From assembly GCA_035308165.1 (NCBI GenBank), contig DATGHC010000044.1:1-64000 (forward strand): DNA of 64,000 bases, read 5' to 3'. The number at the start of each line of letters is the position of its first letter. The first letter of the stretch is position 1. Positions 43,287 through 52,356 of the stretch are shown in pieces. Source of the stretch: DASTCZ01 sp035308165. GTDB taxonomy: Bacteria; Acidobacteriota; Terriglobia; Acidiferrales; UBA7541. Under the pieces are notes generated by a model that saw nothing but the letters and a program-made list of their open reading frames with translations, did no database searches and had not been told where the DNA came from. The translations under genes and the position numbers were made by a program.

Positions 43287-44230
43287 TCTTTGGCCCCCCC
43301 CGCAAATTGTCCAAGATCTCGCGCGGTAAGCTCCTTGAGGATGACCGGTGGCAAATCCTTTGAAAGCTCCACTTTCTTCGCGACAGTACCGGAGGCTTCA
43401 TGCTGGATATCCGAGACCTCCAAGACGAACTGAAAGTAGGGTTCAAGTCCAATAAAATCTGCGAGGTCTCGCAGTTGCAGGATTGGGAGCTTGTGGAGCA
43501 AAATCGCGAGTGCTTGAGTTCCGGCACCGTGGCCTCCTGCAAAAATGAGAACATCCGAACCCGCTTTGTGTCTTGGAAATCTCGACACAAGCAAGAAATC
43601 CTTTTCTAACCTTCCACCCCGCTCGTATCCGGGCGGTGACCACGGAATCAAACTCCCTCGGTGCCAGCGCCAAATGACTTTCCGCGTTTTTCCTAGCACC
43701 TCACCCTTGCGCATCATGGACACAACTTGGATCTTGGGGGCGACCAGATCCTCACCGAATAAATATGAAGCGCGCTGCGGGGCAAATGCGAGCTTCGGGT
43801 ACTGGAGAACGGGACCGTCCTCAGTTACCGCAAATGAAGGAAGATATTGCCTTGAAAACTGATTCGCCTTGGGACTTCCGGAGCAGACTAGTCGAGTAGT
43901 GGGAAGTAATTTTCTCCGAAAAACCAGCGATTCCTCAAGCGTTGTCTTACTTGGTAGGAAGGGTTCAAACGACAACAACCCTTGAATGTCGTGAGGGTAA
44001 CCGTCGGGGGCAGGTGGTGCCTTCGTTTGTCCCTCCACTGGGTTATAGTCGCTACTAGGGTGGAATAGGAAATGTCCACTACCCAGGAAGAGCTGTCTTA
44101 TGACGTCAGGCCGATCACCCCGGAGTGCGATGCGCTTCCTTATTTCATAATAGATGCGACCGAGTGCCTTGCATGCCGAATCGGAAAATACCTCGATCAC
44201 TGACTTTATCGATTCTAGGTTCGGATCCAT
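43283..44230 (-). CDS. island protein of unknown family, paired with the HAD phosphatase
   Basis: 315 residues, ATG preceded by GAGGTGATC, a near-perfect anti-16S match. Two glycine-rich turns suggest an alpha/beta nucleotide-type fold: LVCSGSPKANQFSRQYLPSF (residues about 113-132) and DVLIFAGGHGAGTQALAILL (about 227-246). Between them is a beta-rich stretch (IQVVSMMRKGEVLGKTRKVI). I did not recognise the family; the pairs 'GSPxxN..SR' and 'aGxHGxGT' recall sensor domains of the SLOG-type Rossmann class, which is only a resemblance. No signal peptide or helix. Its stop overlaps the HAD start, so the two act together. Present in the low-GC island. Confidence 0.6.
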   Translation of the reverse strand: MDPNLESIKSVIEVFSDSACKALGRIYYEIRKRIALRGDRPDVIRQLFLGSGHFLFHPSSDYNPVEGQTKAPPAPDGYPHDIQGLLSFEPFLPSKTTLEESLVFRRKLLPTTRLVCSGSPKANQFSRQYLPSFAVTEDGPVLQYPKLAFAPQRASYLFGEDLVAPKIQVVSMMRKGEVLGKTRKVIWRWHRGSLIPWSPPGYERGGRLEKDFLLVSRFPRHKAGSDVLIFAGGHGAGTQALAILLHKLPILQLRDLADFIGLEPYFQFVLEVSDIQHEASGTVAKKVELSKDLPPVILKELTARDLGQFAGGAKE

Positions 44231-44767
44231 CGATCACCTCTATACATCTGTTCTCAATTCGTTTAGATGCGAATGCAATCCGGAAGGGCAACTTAGCCGA
44301 TCCGAATATGGCCCTTCATCGACAAAAGAGGCGTCGAATCATAGTTCACCTCTAATTGTTTCTTCAATTCCCCAAACGGGTACTGAAGCAATAAATTGTT
44401 GACGCCACCTATTGATCTCTGGTAATATACTATCTAGACTGTGATGAGCATCTCGAACAGCCCTCTCGAAACTTCTCTCCTCATGCGCTGCAAATCAATC
44501 GAATTGCCAATGATTTCAGCGATCTGATGACCTGTAGTAAAACGAAGGAAAATGACCGAAATGGGACTGATTGACGCAGCCATCTCCACAATTGCCGTCA
44601 AATCGGCCGGAATAGTAACTAACTGTGTAACACTTAAATCCTTTGGAATCCGCACTTATGAGAGGGGGTTTAAGAGTATGAAAACATTCGACTTTAACCC
44701 CCGCAGTTGCAGCACATACGCCGCTCGCGCCTGTAACCCCTGTATTAGCAACACATACGAAAAACAT
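44231..44767. other. gene-free island segment
   Basis: 537 bases without believable coding sequence; several short frames open on both strands but none has a ribosome site or a domain. AT-richer than the host, probably leader and decayed DNA. It ends in a run of nine G (44769-44777). Confidence 0.5.
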
Positions 44768-44782
44768 AGGGGGGGGGTGCTT

Positions 44783-44803
44783 CCGCTCGTATAGAACGAG
44801 CGG
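44783..44803. repeat. 8 bp hairpin module, right copy
   Basis: CCGCTCGT - ATAGA - ACGAGCGG. With the bases to 44861 it is a diverged reverse complement of 40101-40170, so both island ends carry the same hairpin module facing inward. Confidence 0.65.
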
Positions 44804-44929
44804 GCCGCCGTGGTCTTTGCTGACGGGGTCCGATTCGCTGGAGCCCCGCAGCACGCAATAGAGGTGACGGTAATTTGAAAAAATGCTTTAAGTGTTGCAG
44901 TTCGTATTGGGAATCTGCACGTCAAGTCC

Positions 44930-44978
44930 CGGACGACCTGCCCTTCGCGTGCTCAGGGTAAAAAGGTCGCCCCTACGA
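44930..44978. repeat. right 49 bp inverted repeat of the island
   Basis: Perfect reverse complement of 39703-39751 (starts CGGACGACCTGCCC). The 103 bases from here to the YebC ATG hold that gene's leader. Confidence 0.85.
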
Positions 44979-45081
44979 AGGACGAACCTTTAACGGAGGA
45001 CTACTGCGGAACGGCCCGCGCCCAAACCTCGGGCCGTGTGCTAGAATATCCGCTCCAAATATCCAGAATCGAGGCAAACGT

Positions 45082-45828
45082 ATGTCTGGCCATTCCAAGT
45101 GGGCCACCATCAAGCACAAGAAAGCGGCGACCGACGCCAAGCGCGGCCGCGTCTTCACCCGGCTCATCCGTGAAATCACCATGGCCTCGCGCGGGGGCAC
45201 CGACCCCAACACCAATGCACGCCTGCGCACCGCCATCGCCAGCGCCAAGTCTGAAAACATGCCCGGCGACAACATCGAGCGCGCGATTTTGCGCGGCAGC
45301 GGCCAGATGGAAGGCACTCAACTGGAGGAGATCACCTTTGAGGGATATGGTCCCGGGGGCGTAGCGCTACTGGTGCAGGTGGTGACCGACGCGCGCAACC
45401 GCACCGTCAGCGAGATTCGCCACGCGTTCAGCAAAAACGGCGGCAACATGGCCGAGGCCGGCGCGGTGGGATGGATGTTTGAGCGCAAGGGCGAGGTCAT
45501 CGTGCCCAAGGAGCAGGCCAGCGAAGACAAAATTATGGGCATTGTGCTGGACGCCGGCGCGGAAGATTTGAAGGATGATGGTTCGTCGTGGGACGTGGTG
45601 ACGCCGCCGGAGGCGTTTGAAGCGGTGCGCGAGGCGATTGTGAAGGCCGGGATGACTCCCGCATCGGCGGAATTGGGCATGGTGCCGAAGAGCTACATTA
45701 AATTGACCGGCAACCAGGCCGGGCAGATGATCCGGCTGGTGGAGGCCTTGGAAGATCAGGATGATGTGCAGCACGTATACGCGAATTTCGATATTGATGA
45801 GAAGGAATTGCAGGCCGTGGCCGGGTAA
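45082..45828 (+). CDS. yebC: YebC/PmpR-family regulator or translation factor
   Basis: 248 residues, standard length. Signature MSGHSKWATIKHKKAATDAK at the start, then TRLIREITMASRGG, NARLRTAIASAKSENMPGDN and EGYGPGGVALLVQVVTDARN. YebC proteins were described as DNA-binding regulators and more recently as factors that relieve ribosome stalling at proline runs. Complete and ordinary. Followed by ruvC, the usual neighbour in many genomes. It lies just right of the island, so the island was inserted in the gap upstream of this conserved pair. Confidence 0.95.
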   Translation: MSGHSKWATIKHKKAATDAKRGRVFTRLIREITMASRGGTDPNTNARLRTAIASAKSENMPGDNIERAILRGSGQMEGTQLEEITFEGYGPGGVALLVQVVTDARNRTVSEIRHAFSKNGGNMAEAGAVGWMFERKGEVIVPKEQASEDKIMGIVLDAGAEDLKDDGSSWDVVTPPEAFEAVREAIVKAGMTPASAELGMVPKSYIKLTGNQAGQMIRLVEALEDQDDVQHVYANFDIDEKELQAVAG

Positions 45829-45921
45829 ATTGCCGGGCCGCTGTACCGCTCTTATCGCTCTCCCCTCAATTCATTAAAAAAGACTGGCCCAGCGCGGGCG
45901 CGACGCCGTACACTTGCCGCG

Positions 45922-46563
45922 ATGCCCAATGAAAACGGCAAGCGTTTCGCGATTCGGATTCTGGGAATAGATCCCGCTGCGGCCGGAGCAACGGGATTTG
46001 GGATTGTTGAGGCGAACGGCTCGTGCTGCAATGCGGTGCACTTTGGAGTGCTGCCCGCGTCGCGCGCGGCGGCGATGGATGTTCCCGCGCGGTTGCAGCA
46101 AATCCACACACGCATCGCCGAGCTGATTGAGGAGTTCACGCCCGATTGCGTGGCGGTGGAATCCATCTTTGCGGCGCTGAACGTGAAGACCGCGCTGCGG
46201 CTGGCGGAAGTGCGCGGCGTGGTGCTGCTGGCCGCGGCACAGAACGGAATTGCGGTGCACAGCTATTCGCCGCGCGAGGTGAAAGCCACCGTCGCCGGTT
46301 ACGGCAACGCGGGCAAAGCGCAGATGCAGCAGATGGTGCGCGCGCTGCTGTCGCTGAAGGAGATTCCGCGCCCCGCCGATGCCGCCGATGCGCTGGCCGT
46401 GGCGCTGTGCCATGTGCGATTCGCACAGACCGAGGCGCGCTTCGGCGTTCCCGCCAATCTATTGGCCGGGCCGGGCAGATCCGCGGTGGCGTCTTCCCAT
46501 TCCAGGGCCGCCGGTAACGGGCGCAACCAAGCGGTATCCGCGCGCATCCTTTCCCTACGGTGA
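45922..46563 (+). CDS. ruvC: Holliday junction endodeoxyribonuclease RuvC
   Basis: 213 residues. The four acidic metal ligands are present: D17 in GIDPAAAGATGFGIV, E80 in VAVESIF, D153 and D156 in PADAADALAVA. RuvC cuts Holliday junctions made by RuvAB. It is longer than the usual 165-175 residues, with about 10 extra at the start and a 35-residue Ala/Gly/Ser/Arg tail that is probably disordered. ruvA and ruvB are not next to it. It follows yebC and its stop overlaps the GTG of the next gene (GTGA). Confidence 0.93.
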   Translation: MPNENGKRFAIRILGIDPAAAGATGFGIVEANGSCCNAVHFGVLPASRAAAMDVPARLQQIHTRIAELIEEFTPDCVAVESIFAALNVKTALRLAEVRGVVLLAAAQNGIAVHSYSPREVKATVAGYGNAGKAQMQQMVRALLSLKEIPRPADAADALAVALCHVRFAQTEARFGVPANLLAGPGRSAVASSHSRAAGNGRNQAVSARILSLR

Positions 46564-47234
46564 TAGCCTTCGTGACGCGCGCGATGAGAATAGTCCCGCG
46601 GATGGCATTGGTGTTGTGCGCCACCTGCGCCGCATTGGTGGCGGTGGGGCCGGCTATGGCCGGCGACGCCACCCTCACCTACCGCAAGGTGTTCAAGGGT
46701 AGTGTGCCGGAGTTCGTGGAAATCAAGGTCAGCGATTCGGGGAAATGCAGTTTCGACATACGGCAACTCGCCGAACCGCCCATGCCGGAACCGTTCGATA
46801 TCAGCCAGATGCTGCGCGACAAAATGTTTTCCCTGGCGGCGGAGCTGGGAAATTTCCGCAGCGTGGATTTAGAGGTGCACCGCAGCATCGCCAATCTGGG
46901 GCAGAAAACGTTCCGCTACGAAAAAGACGGCGCGGCGTATGAGACCGTTTTCAACTATACGTTGAACAACGCGGGCAGCCAGCTGCAGCAGATTTTCGAG
47001 GGGCTGTCGAGGCAGCAGGATCACATGCAGACACTGGAGCGGCGGATGAAGTATGACCGGCTGGGAGTGAACGACGCGCTGTTGGAGCTGCAGGCGGACC
47101 TGGACAATAAAGTGTTGCCGGAGCCGGAGCGATTGTTGCCGGTCCTGGAGCAAATTTCCAACGATTCGCGGATTCTGGACATGGCGCGAGTGAGGGCGCG
47201 GGCCATGACGGCAAAGATACGCGGCGCGAAATAA
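46560..47234 (+). CDS. exported protein of unknown function
   Basis: 224 residues from the GTG at 46560 overlapping the ruvC stop; ATG 46584 gives a neater signal peptide (MALVLCATCAALVAVGPAMA). The mature part is alpha/beta without a recognised domain: YRKVFKGSVPEFVEIKVSDS, FDISQMLRDKMFSLAAELGN, YETVFNYTLNNAGSQLQQIF, ending in amphipathic helices. It is translationally coupled to ruvC although its product is exported, so the link is probably positional. No homologue recognised. Confidence 0.7.
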   Translation: MIAFVTRAMRIVPRMALVLCATCAALVAVGPAMAGDATLTYRKVFKGSVPEFVEIKVSDSGKCSFDIRQLAEPPMPEPFDISQMLRDKMFSLAAELGNFRSVDLEVHRSIANLGQKTFRYEKDGAAYETVFNYTLNNAGSQLQQIFEGLSRQQDHMQTLERRMKYDRLGVNDALLELQADLDNKVLPEPERLLPVLEQISNDSRILDMARVRARAMTAKIRGAK

Positions 47235-47410
47235 AGGCGTCGACCCACCAGGAAAAACCCGCAAAGTAAGTCCCCACTTACAATTTGAGCTTGACGAGAT
47301 GTGCCGCAGGGGGCACTATCCAATTAAGGAATTTTCGAGTAACGTTCCTGTCCCCAGGGGCATCTAAAGCAGCAGGGAAGTAATAGGCACCGTCCCAGCG
47401 GGAGGGCCAC

Positions 47411-49084
47411 ATGAAAAGCCGCCGGTCAATCTTCTCAGCTTTGTTGGCGATGATAGCGGGGCTCAGTGTCGCGTTTGCGGGCGCTCAACCCGTGTGGGCC
47501 CAAGATAATTCCCAGGACAGCCAATCGGATTACAGCCACGTGAGGGTTGTGCGGCTGAGCTTTGTCGTGGGCGACGTGCAATATCAGACGCAGGATCAGG
47601 ACTGGCAGACGGCCACCGTGAATCTGCCGCTTCAGGAAGGATTCCGGCTGGCGACCACCAACGGCCGCTCGGAAGTGGAATTTGAGAGCGGGCTGATTGT
47701 GCGGCTGGCGGAAAACAGCGGAATTGAATTCACCAAGCTGGCGCTGGAAAACGGCGGACGCGTTACACAACTGAATTTGACGGATGGGAGCATCCTGGTC
47801 AATGCGAATGTGAAGGGCAGCGATGCCTTCACCGTGAGCGCGCCGGGACTGCAAATGACCCTAGCGCACACCGCGAAATTGCGCTTGGACACGGCGCAGG
47901 GCGACAGCTGGGTATCCGTTTTCAAAGGTGATGTGCAGGTTGGGACGGGCGCGGGAGATACGCGGCTCACCGCCGGGCACACACTGCACCTGGCCGCTTC
48001 CAATGGCGGACAGATCAGCATTGAAGACAACGCTGCTCTGGATGATTTTGACCGCTGGGGGATGGATCGGGACCGGATCATCCAGCAGGGCTACACGCAG
48101 GTAGCGCAATACCTGCCGACCAATGCACCGGACTACTCGGACTATGATTATGGTTTGGCCGACCTCTCAAGCTACGGGCATTGGACTTACATTTCGGGAT
48201 ATGGATATGGCTGGCAACCGTATGGCGTGCCGCTTCACTGGCTGCCGTTTGGTGATGGGTGCTGGAATTTCTTTAGCGGAGGATTTGGCTGGACCTGGAT
48301 CAGCTTTGAGCCGTGGGGCTGGTTGCCGTATCACACCGGACACTGGTTTTTCTCACCAGTGGTGGGCTGGGTTTGGGAGCCGGGACCATTCCGGCGGTGG
48401 GCGCCCGCTCCGGTTCAATGGTTGCGAGTGGGGAATCAAGTTGGGTGGGTGCCGCGCGGGACGCTCGGTTCCAATGGCGAACCTCCGGCCATCGGAGTTG
48501 TGACCGGATTCAGAGATCCGAGGGGGATTATCCGGACTGGCAGCGGGTCCGGGCCTGTGGTGCCGCGCCAAGGAATCAGAATCGCGCAAGGCACTCCGCC
48601 GGAGCCAGTTTTCCGCGGGCGAGTTGGGACGGTGGGAAATTCGGGAGGAGGCGGGGCGGGGATACCGGTAGTCGGAAGGCCGCTTACCCCCGGGCCGGTA
48701 TTTGATCCGGTGACAAAGACTTACGTCAATGAGAATCCGCCGATGAAGCGCGCGCCCGTGAATCCGATAGCCGGCCCAATTCCCCTGGACAAGGAAGGTC
48801 CGGTGCGGCCCAATCACACGGTTGGTTTAACGCCGAGTCCGACCATGCCAACGACGCCTGTGCATGTGGATACACCGCGGCCAGCGCCGACACCGGCGCC
48901 GGTTATGAATGCGCCGCGGTACAATCCGCCGCCGGCGCCACCGCCTCAGCACTATTCACCGCCACCTGCGCCACCCGCGCAGCATTATTCGCCCCCGCCC
49001 CCGCCGCCGCCCGCGCCACACACCGGTGGGGGCTCCTCGAGCGGAGGGCATAGCGGCGGGAGTTCTTCGTCCGGGCATCGCTGA
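47411..49084 (+). CDS. exported FecR-domain / DUF6600-type protein
   Basis: 557 residues; GGAGG 5 bases upstream of the ATG. A signal peptide is followed by a FecR domain (about 55-190: RLSFVVGDVQYQTQDQDWQT, LPLQEGFRLATTNGRSEVEF, LNLTDGSILVNA), then an unusual Trp/Tyr/Gly-rich segment (about 250-330: YGHWTYISGYGYGWQPYGVP, WGWLPYHTGHWFFSPVVGWV) that matches DUF6600, and a Pro-rich disordered tail with PPAPPxQHYSPP repeats. FecR domains sense or bind at the envelope; the Trp-rich block likely folds as repeated beta hairpins. Standing alone, no sigma factor adjacent. Ends at a strong terminator. Confidence 0.85.
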   Translation: MKSRRSIFSALLAMIAGLSVAFAGAQPVWAQDNSQDSQSDYSHVRVVRLSFVVGDVQYQTQDQDWQTATVNLPLQEGFRLATTNGRSEVEFESGLIVRLAENSGIEFTKLALENGGRVTQLNLTDGSILVNANVKGSDAFTVSAPGLQMTLAHTAKLRLDTAQGDSWVSVFKGDVQVGTGAGDTRLTAGHTLHLAASNGGQISIEDNAALDDFDRWGMDRDRIIQQGYTQVAQYLPTNAPDYSDYDYGLADLSSYGHWTYISGYGYGWQPYGVPLHWLPFGDGCWNFFSGGFGWTWISFEPWGWLPYHTGHWFFSPVVGWVWEPGPFRRWAPAPVQWLRVGNQVGWVPRGTLGSNGEPPAIGVVTGFRDPRGIIRTGSGSGPVVPRQGIRIAQGTPPEPVFRGRVGTVGNSGGGGAGIPVVGRPLTPGPVFDPVTKTYVNENPPMKRAPVNPIAGPIPLDKEGPVRPNHTVGLTPSPTMPTTPVHVDTPRPAPTPAPVMNAPRYNPPPAPPPQHYSPPPAPPAQHYSPPPPPPPAPHTGGGSSSGGHSGGSSSSGHR

Positions 49085-49116
49085 AAAGAAATAGCTGGCA
49101 AGTTTTTTTAGCAAAG

Positions 49117-49155
49117 ACGGCCCGATCGTAATTCAACGACGGGCCGTTTTGTTTT
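49117..49155 (+). terminator. intrinsic terminator after the FecR gene
   Basis: ACGGCCCG (49117-49124) pairs with CGGGCCGT (49140-49147), with an inner TCGT/ACGA pair, then TTTTGTTTT. It could also serve the converging permease gene. Confidence 0.85.
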
Positions 49156-49208
49156 GTTCACGGTCAGGAAAACTTTCTATCCTGCTCCAACGGCAATCCT
49201 CTTCGAGG

Positions 49209-51878
49209 CTACTCTGCGCGCAGAGTAATTGCTGGATCCACACGGGCGGCGCGCCACGCGGGGACCCAGCAGGCGATGGCGGACACGATCAACATCAGGG
49301 CAATCACTCCGAAATAAGTAACCGGATCGAGCGGAGTTATTCCGAACAGCAATGTGATGAGGGCCTGGCTGGCGAGGGCTGCTCCCATCAGTCCCAGGAC
49401 GGCGCCAATGGCCGTAAGCGTCATTCCCTGGCGGAGTATCAGGGCGAGGATGCGGGTAGGGGTCGCGCCCAGCGCCATGCGCACGCCGATTTCGCGCAGA
49501 CGCTCGGTGACGCTGCCGGAAAGTACGCCGTAAATGCCGATGGCCGCGAGAGTGAGAGCAACGATTCCGAAGGCCTCAAACAAAACAAAAACGAAGTGCC
49601 GTTCGGCGGCGGATGCGGCGAGCAATTCGCTCATGGTGGAGACGCGAACAATCGGCTGATCTTTATCCACGGACCAGATGGCCTGTTTGATTGCAGGGGC
49701 GAGTAAGGCGACATCGGCGTGTCCGCGAACCACCAGCGACAGAACAGTGTCACCCCACTCCCATTGTGTCGTATTGATGTAAACAGCGTCGGGCACGTCC
49801 GCGGCCAGGGACTCCTGCCTGACATCACCGACCACGCCAACAATGGTGTCCCAACCCTTTTGCGGGCCGAGCTTCAAGCGCTGGCCTATGGGATCTCCAT
49901 TGGCGAACATGCGCTTCGCGAACGATGCATTGATCACTACCGCTACAGGCGATCCGGTCGTGTCATGAGCATCGAGAAATCGGCCGCGTTGGAGCGGGAT
50001 ACCCATCAGCTCGAAATACCCCGGAGTAACTCCGTATAGAAATACGTCCTGCCCGGAGCCGGGCTTGTCCTTCTCGAATTGCGCGCCGTATTCCTCGCGG
50101 TCACTGGTCAGGGGCAATATGCTGGTAAATGCCGCGGCAGTGACGCCGGGGATGCGATGCACGGCATCCTGAGCTTCCGCGAAGAATCGCCAGCGCACGC
50201 TATCTTTTATGTATCCGTGACCGGATTCCTGCACCTGCATGGTTAGCAGGTCTGAGGCATCAAAACCGGGAGCGACCGAGAACAGGCGCGCGAGGCTGCG
50301 CAGCAGCAAGCCTGCGCCCACCAGAAGAATCAGAGCCAGGGCGATCTCTGCGACGACGAGAATGCCGCGTGTCCATTGATGTCCACCGGCGGTTCGCCGC
50401 GAGCCTTCCTGCAATCCGGAGTGCGGACTATTTCGAGAAGCATGCACGGCTGGAATCACCCCGGCCAATACTCCAATCAACGCCGTTAAGCCAATCGTGA
50501 AGGCAAGCACCCAACCATCGAGCCCGATCGCGCTCGCCCGAGGCAAGCCCGCCGGGGCTAACGCCACCAGGGCCCGCACAGCGATTACCGCGACGGCAAT
50601 TCCGAGAACACCACCGAACGCAGCGAGCAGGAGACTCTCGGTGAGGAGTTGTCGAATGAGGCGCGGGCGTTCGGCGCCCAATGCAGTGCGCACGGCAAAT
50701 TCACCGCGCCGCTGGGATCCACGCGCGAGCAGGAGATTGGTAACGTTTACACAAGCAATCAACAGAACCAGCATCACGGCGCCGAGGATAGAGAGGAGCG
50801 CAGGCTTAACTCCACGCGTTACGTCATCCTGCAACGAATCCACAATGAAGCCTAATTTGAGGGATGCCCAGGGAGGCCTGGGATATGCCGGCACCTGCAT
50901 GTTCGCAATCAGGTCAAGCTCCTGGCGTCCTTGATTAAGAGTGGAGTTCGAGCGCAGCCGCCCGACCATATGCAAATGATGGCCCCACTCTCTGCTCTCC
51001 GAGGTGGAGACAGCCCAGTCGTATTGCAAGGGTGACCAGATCTCCGCGGTGGGAGCCAGCACATCCTCAAAACCGGCAGGCATTACGCCGATCACCAAAT
51101 AGGTGTCATCATTTCCTCTCAAGAAACTCGCGTCTTCGGTGAGAGTGATCTGGCGGCCAATGACCGTGGGATCGCTTCCGAACTGGCGCTTCCATAATCC
51201 GTTGCTGAGGATAGCGACCTTAGGGCCGTTGGGAATATCGTCGGATGCCTGGAAGTCGCGTCCCAAAGCGGGCGAGACGCCAAGAACGCGGAAGTAGGTT
51301 GAACTGACATTCTGTCCATTTAACCGCTGAGGCGTGCGGGCCCCCGAACTGGTTGGTTGCCAGGATTTCATTACGGCAATTGAGTCAAAGTTGGCGGCTC
51401 GCTTCACCAGTTCGCGGTAGGTGCCAAATGTCACGCTGCCGCGCGCGCCGCCGTCCGAGCGATCCCAAATCATCAGAATGCGGTCGGCATGGGGATAGGG
51501 CAGCGGCTCAAACAGAATGGGGTTGACGGCGCTGAAAATGGCGGTGCAGGCGCCGATGCCCAGCGCGAGCGTAAGGACGGCCACGGCGGTAAAGCCGGGA
51601 TTCTTGCGCAACATGCGCAAGCCAAAGCGGATGTCGCGAGAAAATTCCTGGATGTGATTTACTTTGCGGGCTTCGCGGCAGTCTTCCTTAAAGGATTCCG
51701 TGCCGCCAAATTCAATCTGGGCGGCTCGACGAGCTTCGGCCGGGGCCATGCCCGCAGCAATATTTTCGGCGGATTGGCGCTCGATGTGGAAGCGGAGTTC
51801 TTCGTCCAGATCGCGCTCCACTGCATCTTTGTGGAGCAAGGAATGAAAACGAAGAGAGATTTTGCGGACCCAACGCAT
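49209..51878 (-). CDS. ADOP-type duplicated orphan permease
   Basis: 889 residues from the ATG at 51878 (AGGGGA 6 bases upstream; TTG 51893 possible). The N-terminal prefix domain has DLDEELRFHIERQSAENIAA and AQIEFGGTESFKEDCREARK; then RMLRKNPGFTAVAVLTLALG (helix 1), MacB_PCD, first FtsX set, second MacB_PCD, second FtsX set, ending WRAARVDPAITLRAE. Helix 1 reads IGACTAIFSAVN where others have IGANTAIFS. It follows its own PadR gene by 22 bases. Substrate unknown; no ATPase partner. Confidence 0.9.
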   Translation of the reverse strand: MRWVRKISLRFHSLLHKDAVERDLDEELRFHIERQSAENIAAGMAPAEARRAAQIEFGGTESFKEDCREARKVNHIQEFSRDIRFGLRMLRKNPGFTAVAVLTLALGIGACTAIFSAVNPILFEPLPYPHADRILMIWDRSDGGARGSVTFGTYRELVKRAANFDSIAVMKSWQPTSSGARTPQRLNGQNVSSTYFRVLGVSPALGRDFQASDDIPNGPKVAILSNGLWKRQFGSDPTVIGRQITLTEDASFLRGNDDTYLVIGVMPAGFEDVLAPTAEIWSPLQYDWAVSTSESREWGHHLHMVGRLRSNSTLNQGRQELDLIANMQVPAYPRPPWASLKLGFIVDSLQDDVTRGVKPALLSILGAVMLVLLIACVNVTNLLLARGSQRRGEFAVRTALGAERPRLIRQLLTESLLLAAFGGVLGIAVAVIAVRALVALAPAGLPRASAIGLDGWVLAFTIGLTALIGVLAGVIPAVHASRNSPHSGLQEGSRRTAGGHQWTRGILVVAEIALALILLVGAGLLLRSLARLFSVAPGFDASDLLTMQVQESGHGYIKDSVRWRFFAEAQDAVHRIPGVTAAAFTSILPLTSDREEYGAQFEKDKPGSGQDVFLYGVTPGYFELMGIPLQRGRFLDAHDTTGSPVAVVINASFAKRMFANGDPIGQRLKLGPQKGWDTIVGVVGDVRQESLAADVPDAVYINTTQWEWGDTVLSLVVRGHADVALLAPAIKQAIWSVDKDQPIVRVSTMSELLAASAAERHFVFVLFEAFGIVALTLAAIGIYGVLSGSVTERLREIGVRMALGATPTRILALILRQGMTLTAIGAVLGLMGAALASQALITLLFGITPLDPVTYFGVIALMLIVSAIACWVPAWRAARVDPAITLRAE

Positions 51879-51900
51879 GGCGGTTCCCCTCAAGTGGAAT

Positions 51901-52230
51901 TCAGACTGTTCTCAGGACCACGCCGATCGCTTTAGAAAGGCGATCCCAGTTTTTTTCTTCACGCTGCAAATATTTCTTTCCGTCCTTTGTGAGCGAATAA
52001 TATTTCGCCCGGCGGTTGTTTTCCGATTCGCCCCATACCGCGGTGATCCAGCCCTGTTGCTCCAAGCGGTGAAGGGCCGGATAGAGGGCTCCCTGGTTAA
52101 CCTGCAGGATGTTTTTGGATACATTGCGGATGCGTTGGGCAATGGCCCAGCCGTGCATGGGTTCGGCGGCCATGGTTTTCAGGATCAAAAGATCGAGCGT
52201 GCCCTGGACGAGATCGGTCGGTTTGCTCAA
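51901..52230 (-). CDS. PadR-family transcriptional regulator
   Basis: 109 residues from the TTG at 52230 (GGAG 6 bases upstream). Typical short PadR: DLVQGTLDLLILKTMAAEPM, HGWAIAQRI, QGALYPALHRLEQQGWITAV, wing NRRAKYYSLTKDGKKYL. Expected to repress the permease gene 22 bases downstream. A repeat AGTAAC-TGAC-AGTAAC at about 52245-52260 lies in its promoter region, a candidate operator; TTGCTT with 17 bases to TACAAT on the minus strand is a weak promoter. Confidence 0.9.
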   Translation of the reverse strand: MSKPTDLVQGTLDLLILKTMAAEPMHGWAIAQRIRNVSKNILQVNQGALYPALHRLEQQGWITAVWGESENNRRAKYYSLTKDGKKYLQREEKNWDRLSKAIGVVLRTV

Positions 52231-52356
52231 AGCGCTCTCCCCTTAGTAACTGACAGTAACGAGGGAATTGTACCGGCGCTCCTGTCAATAAGCAAGGGGA
52301 AAGATTTCTTGCAAGGCACGGCGAGTGTGATGGAGGGATCGCAAGGAGGGAAGATT

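Noticed and set aside
44769..44777. Run of nine G as a phase-variable tract
   Set aside because: It lies outside any credible coding frame and promoter, so no switch can be argued.
39703..44978. Insertion sequence or composite transposon
   Set aside because: No transposase or integrase frame was found between the inverted repeats, so only a repeat-bounded island is claimed.
47294..47324. Promoter for the FecR gene (TTGACG with CACTAT)
   Set aside because: Only a weak -10 match; not better than chance in this GC-rich gap.
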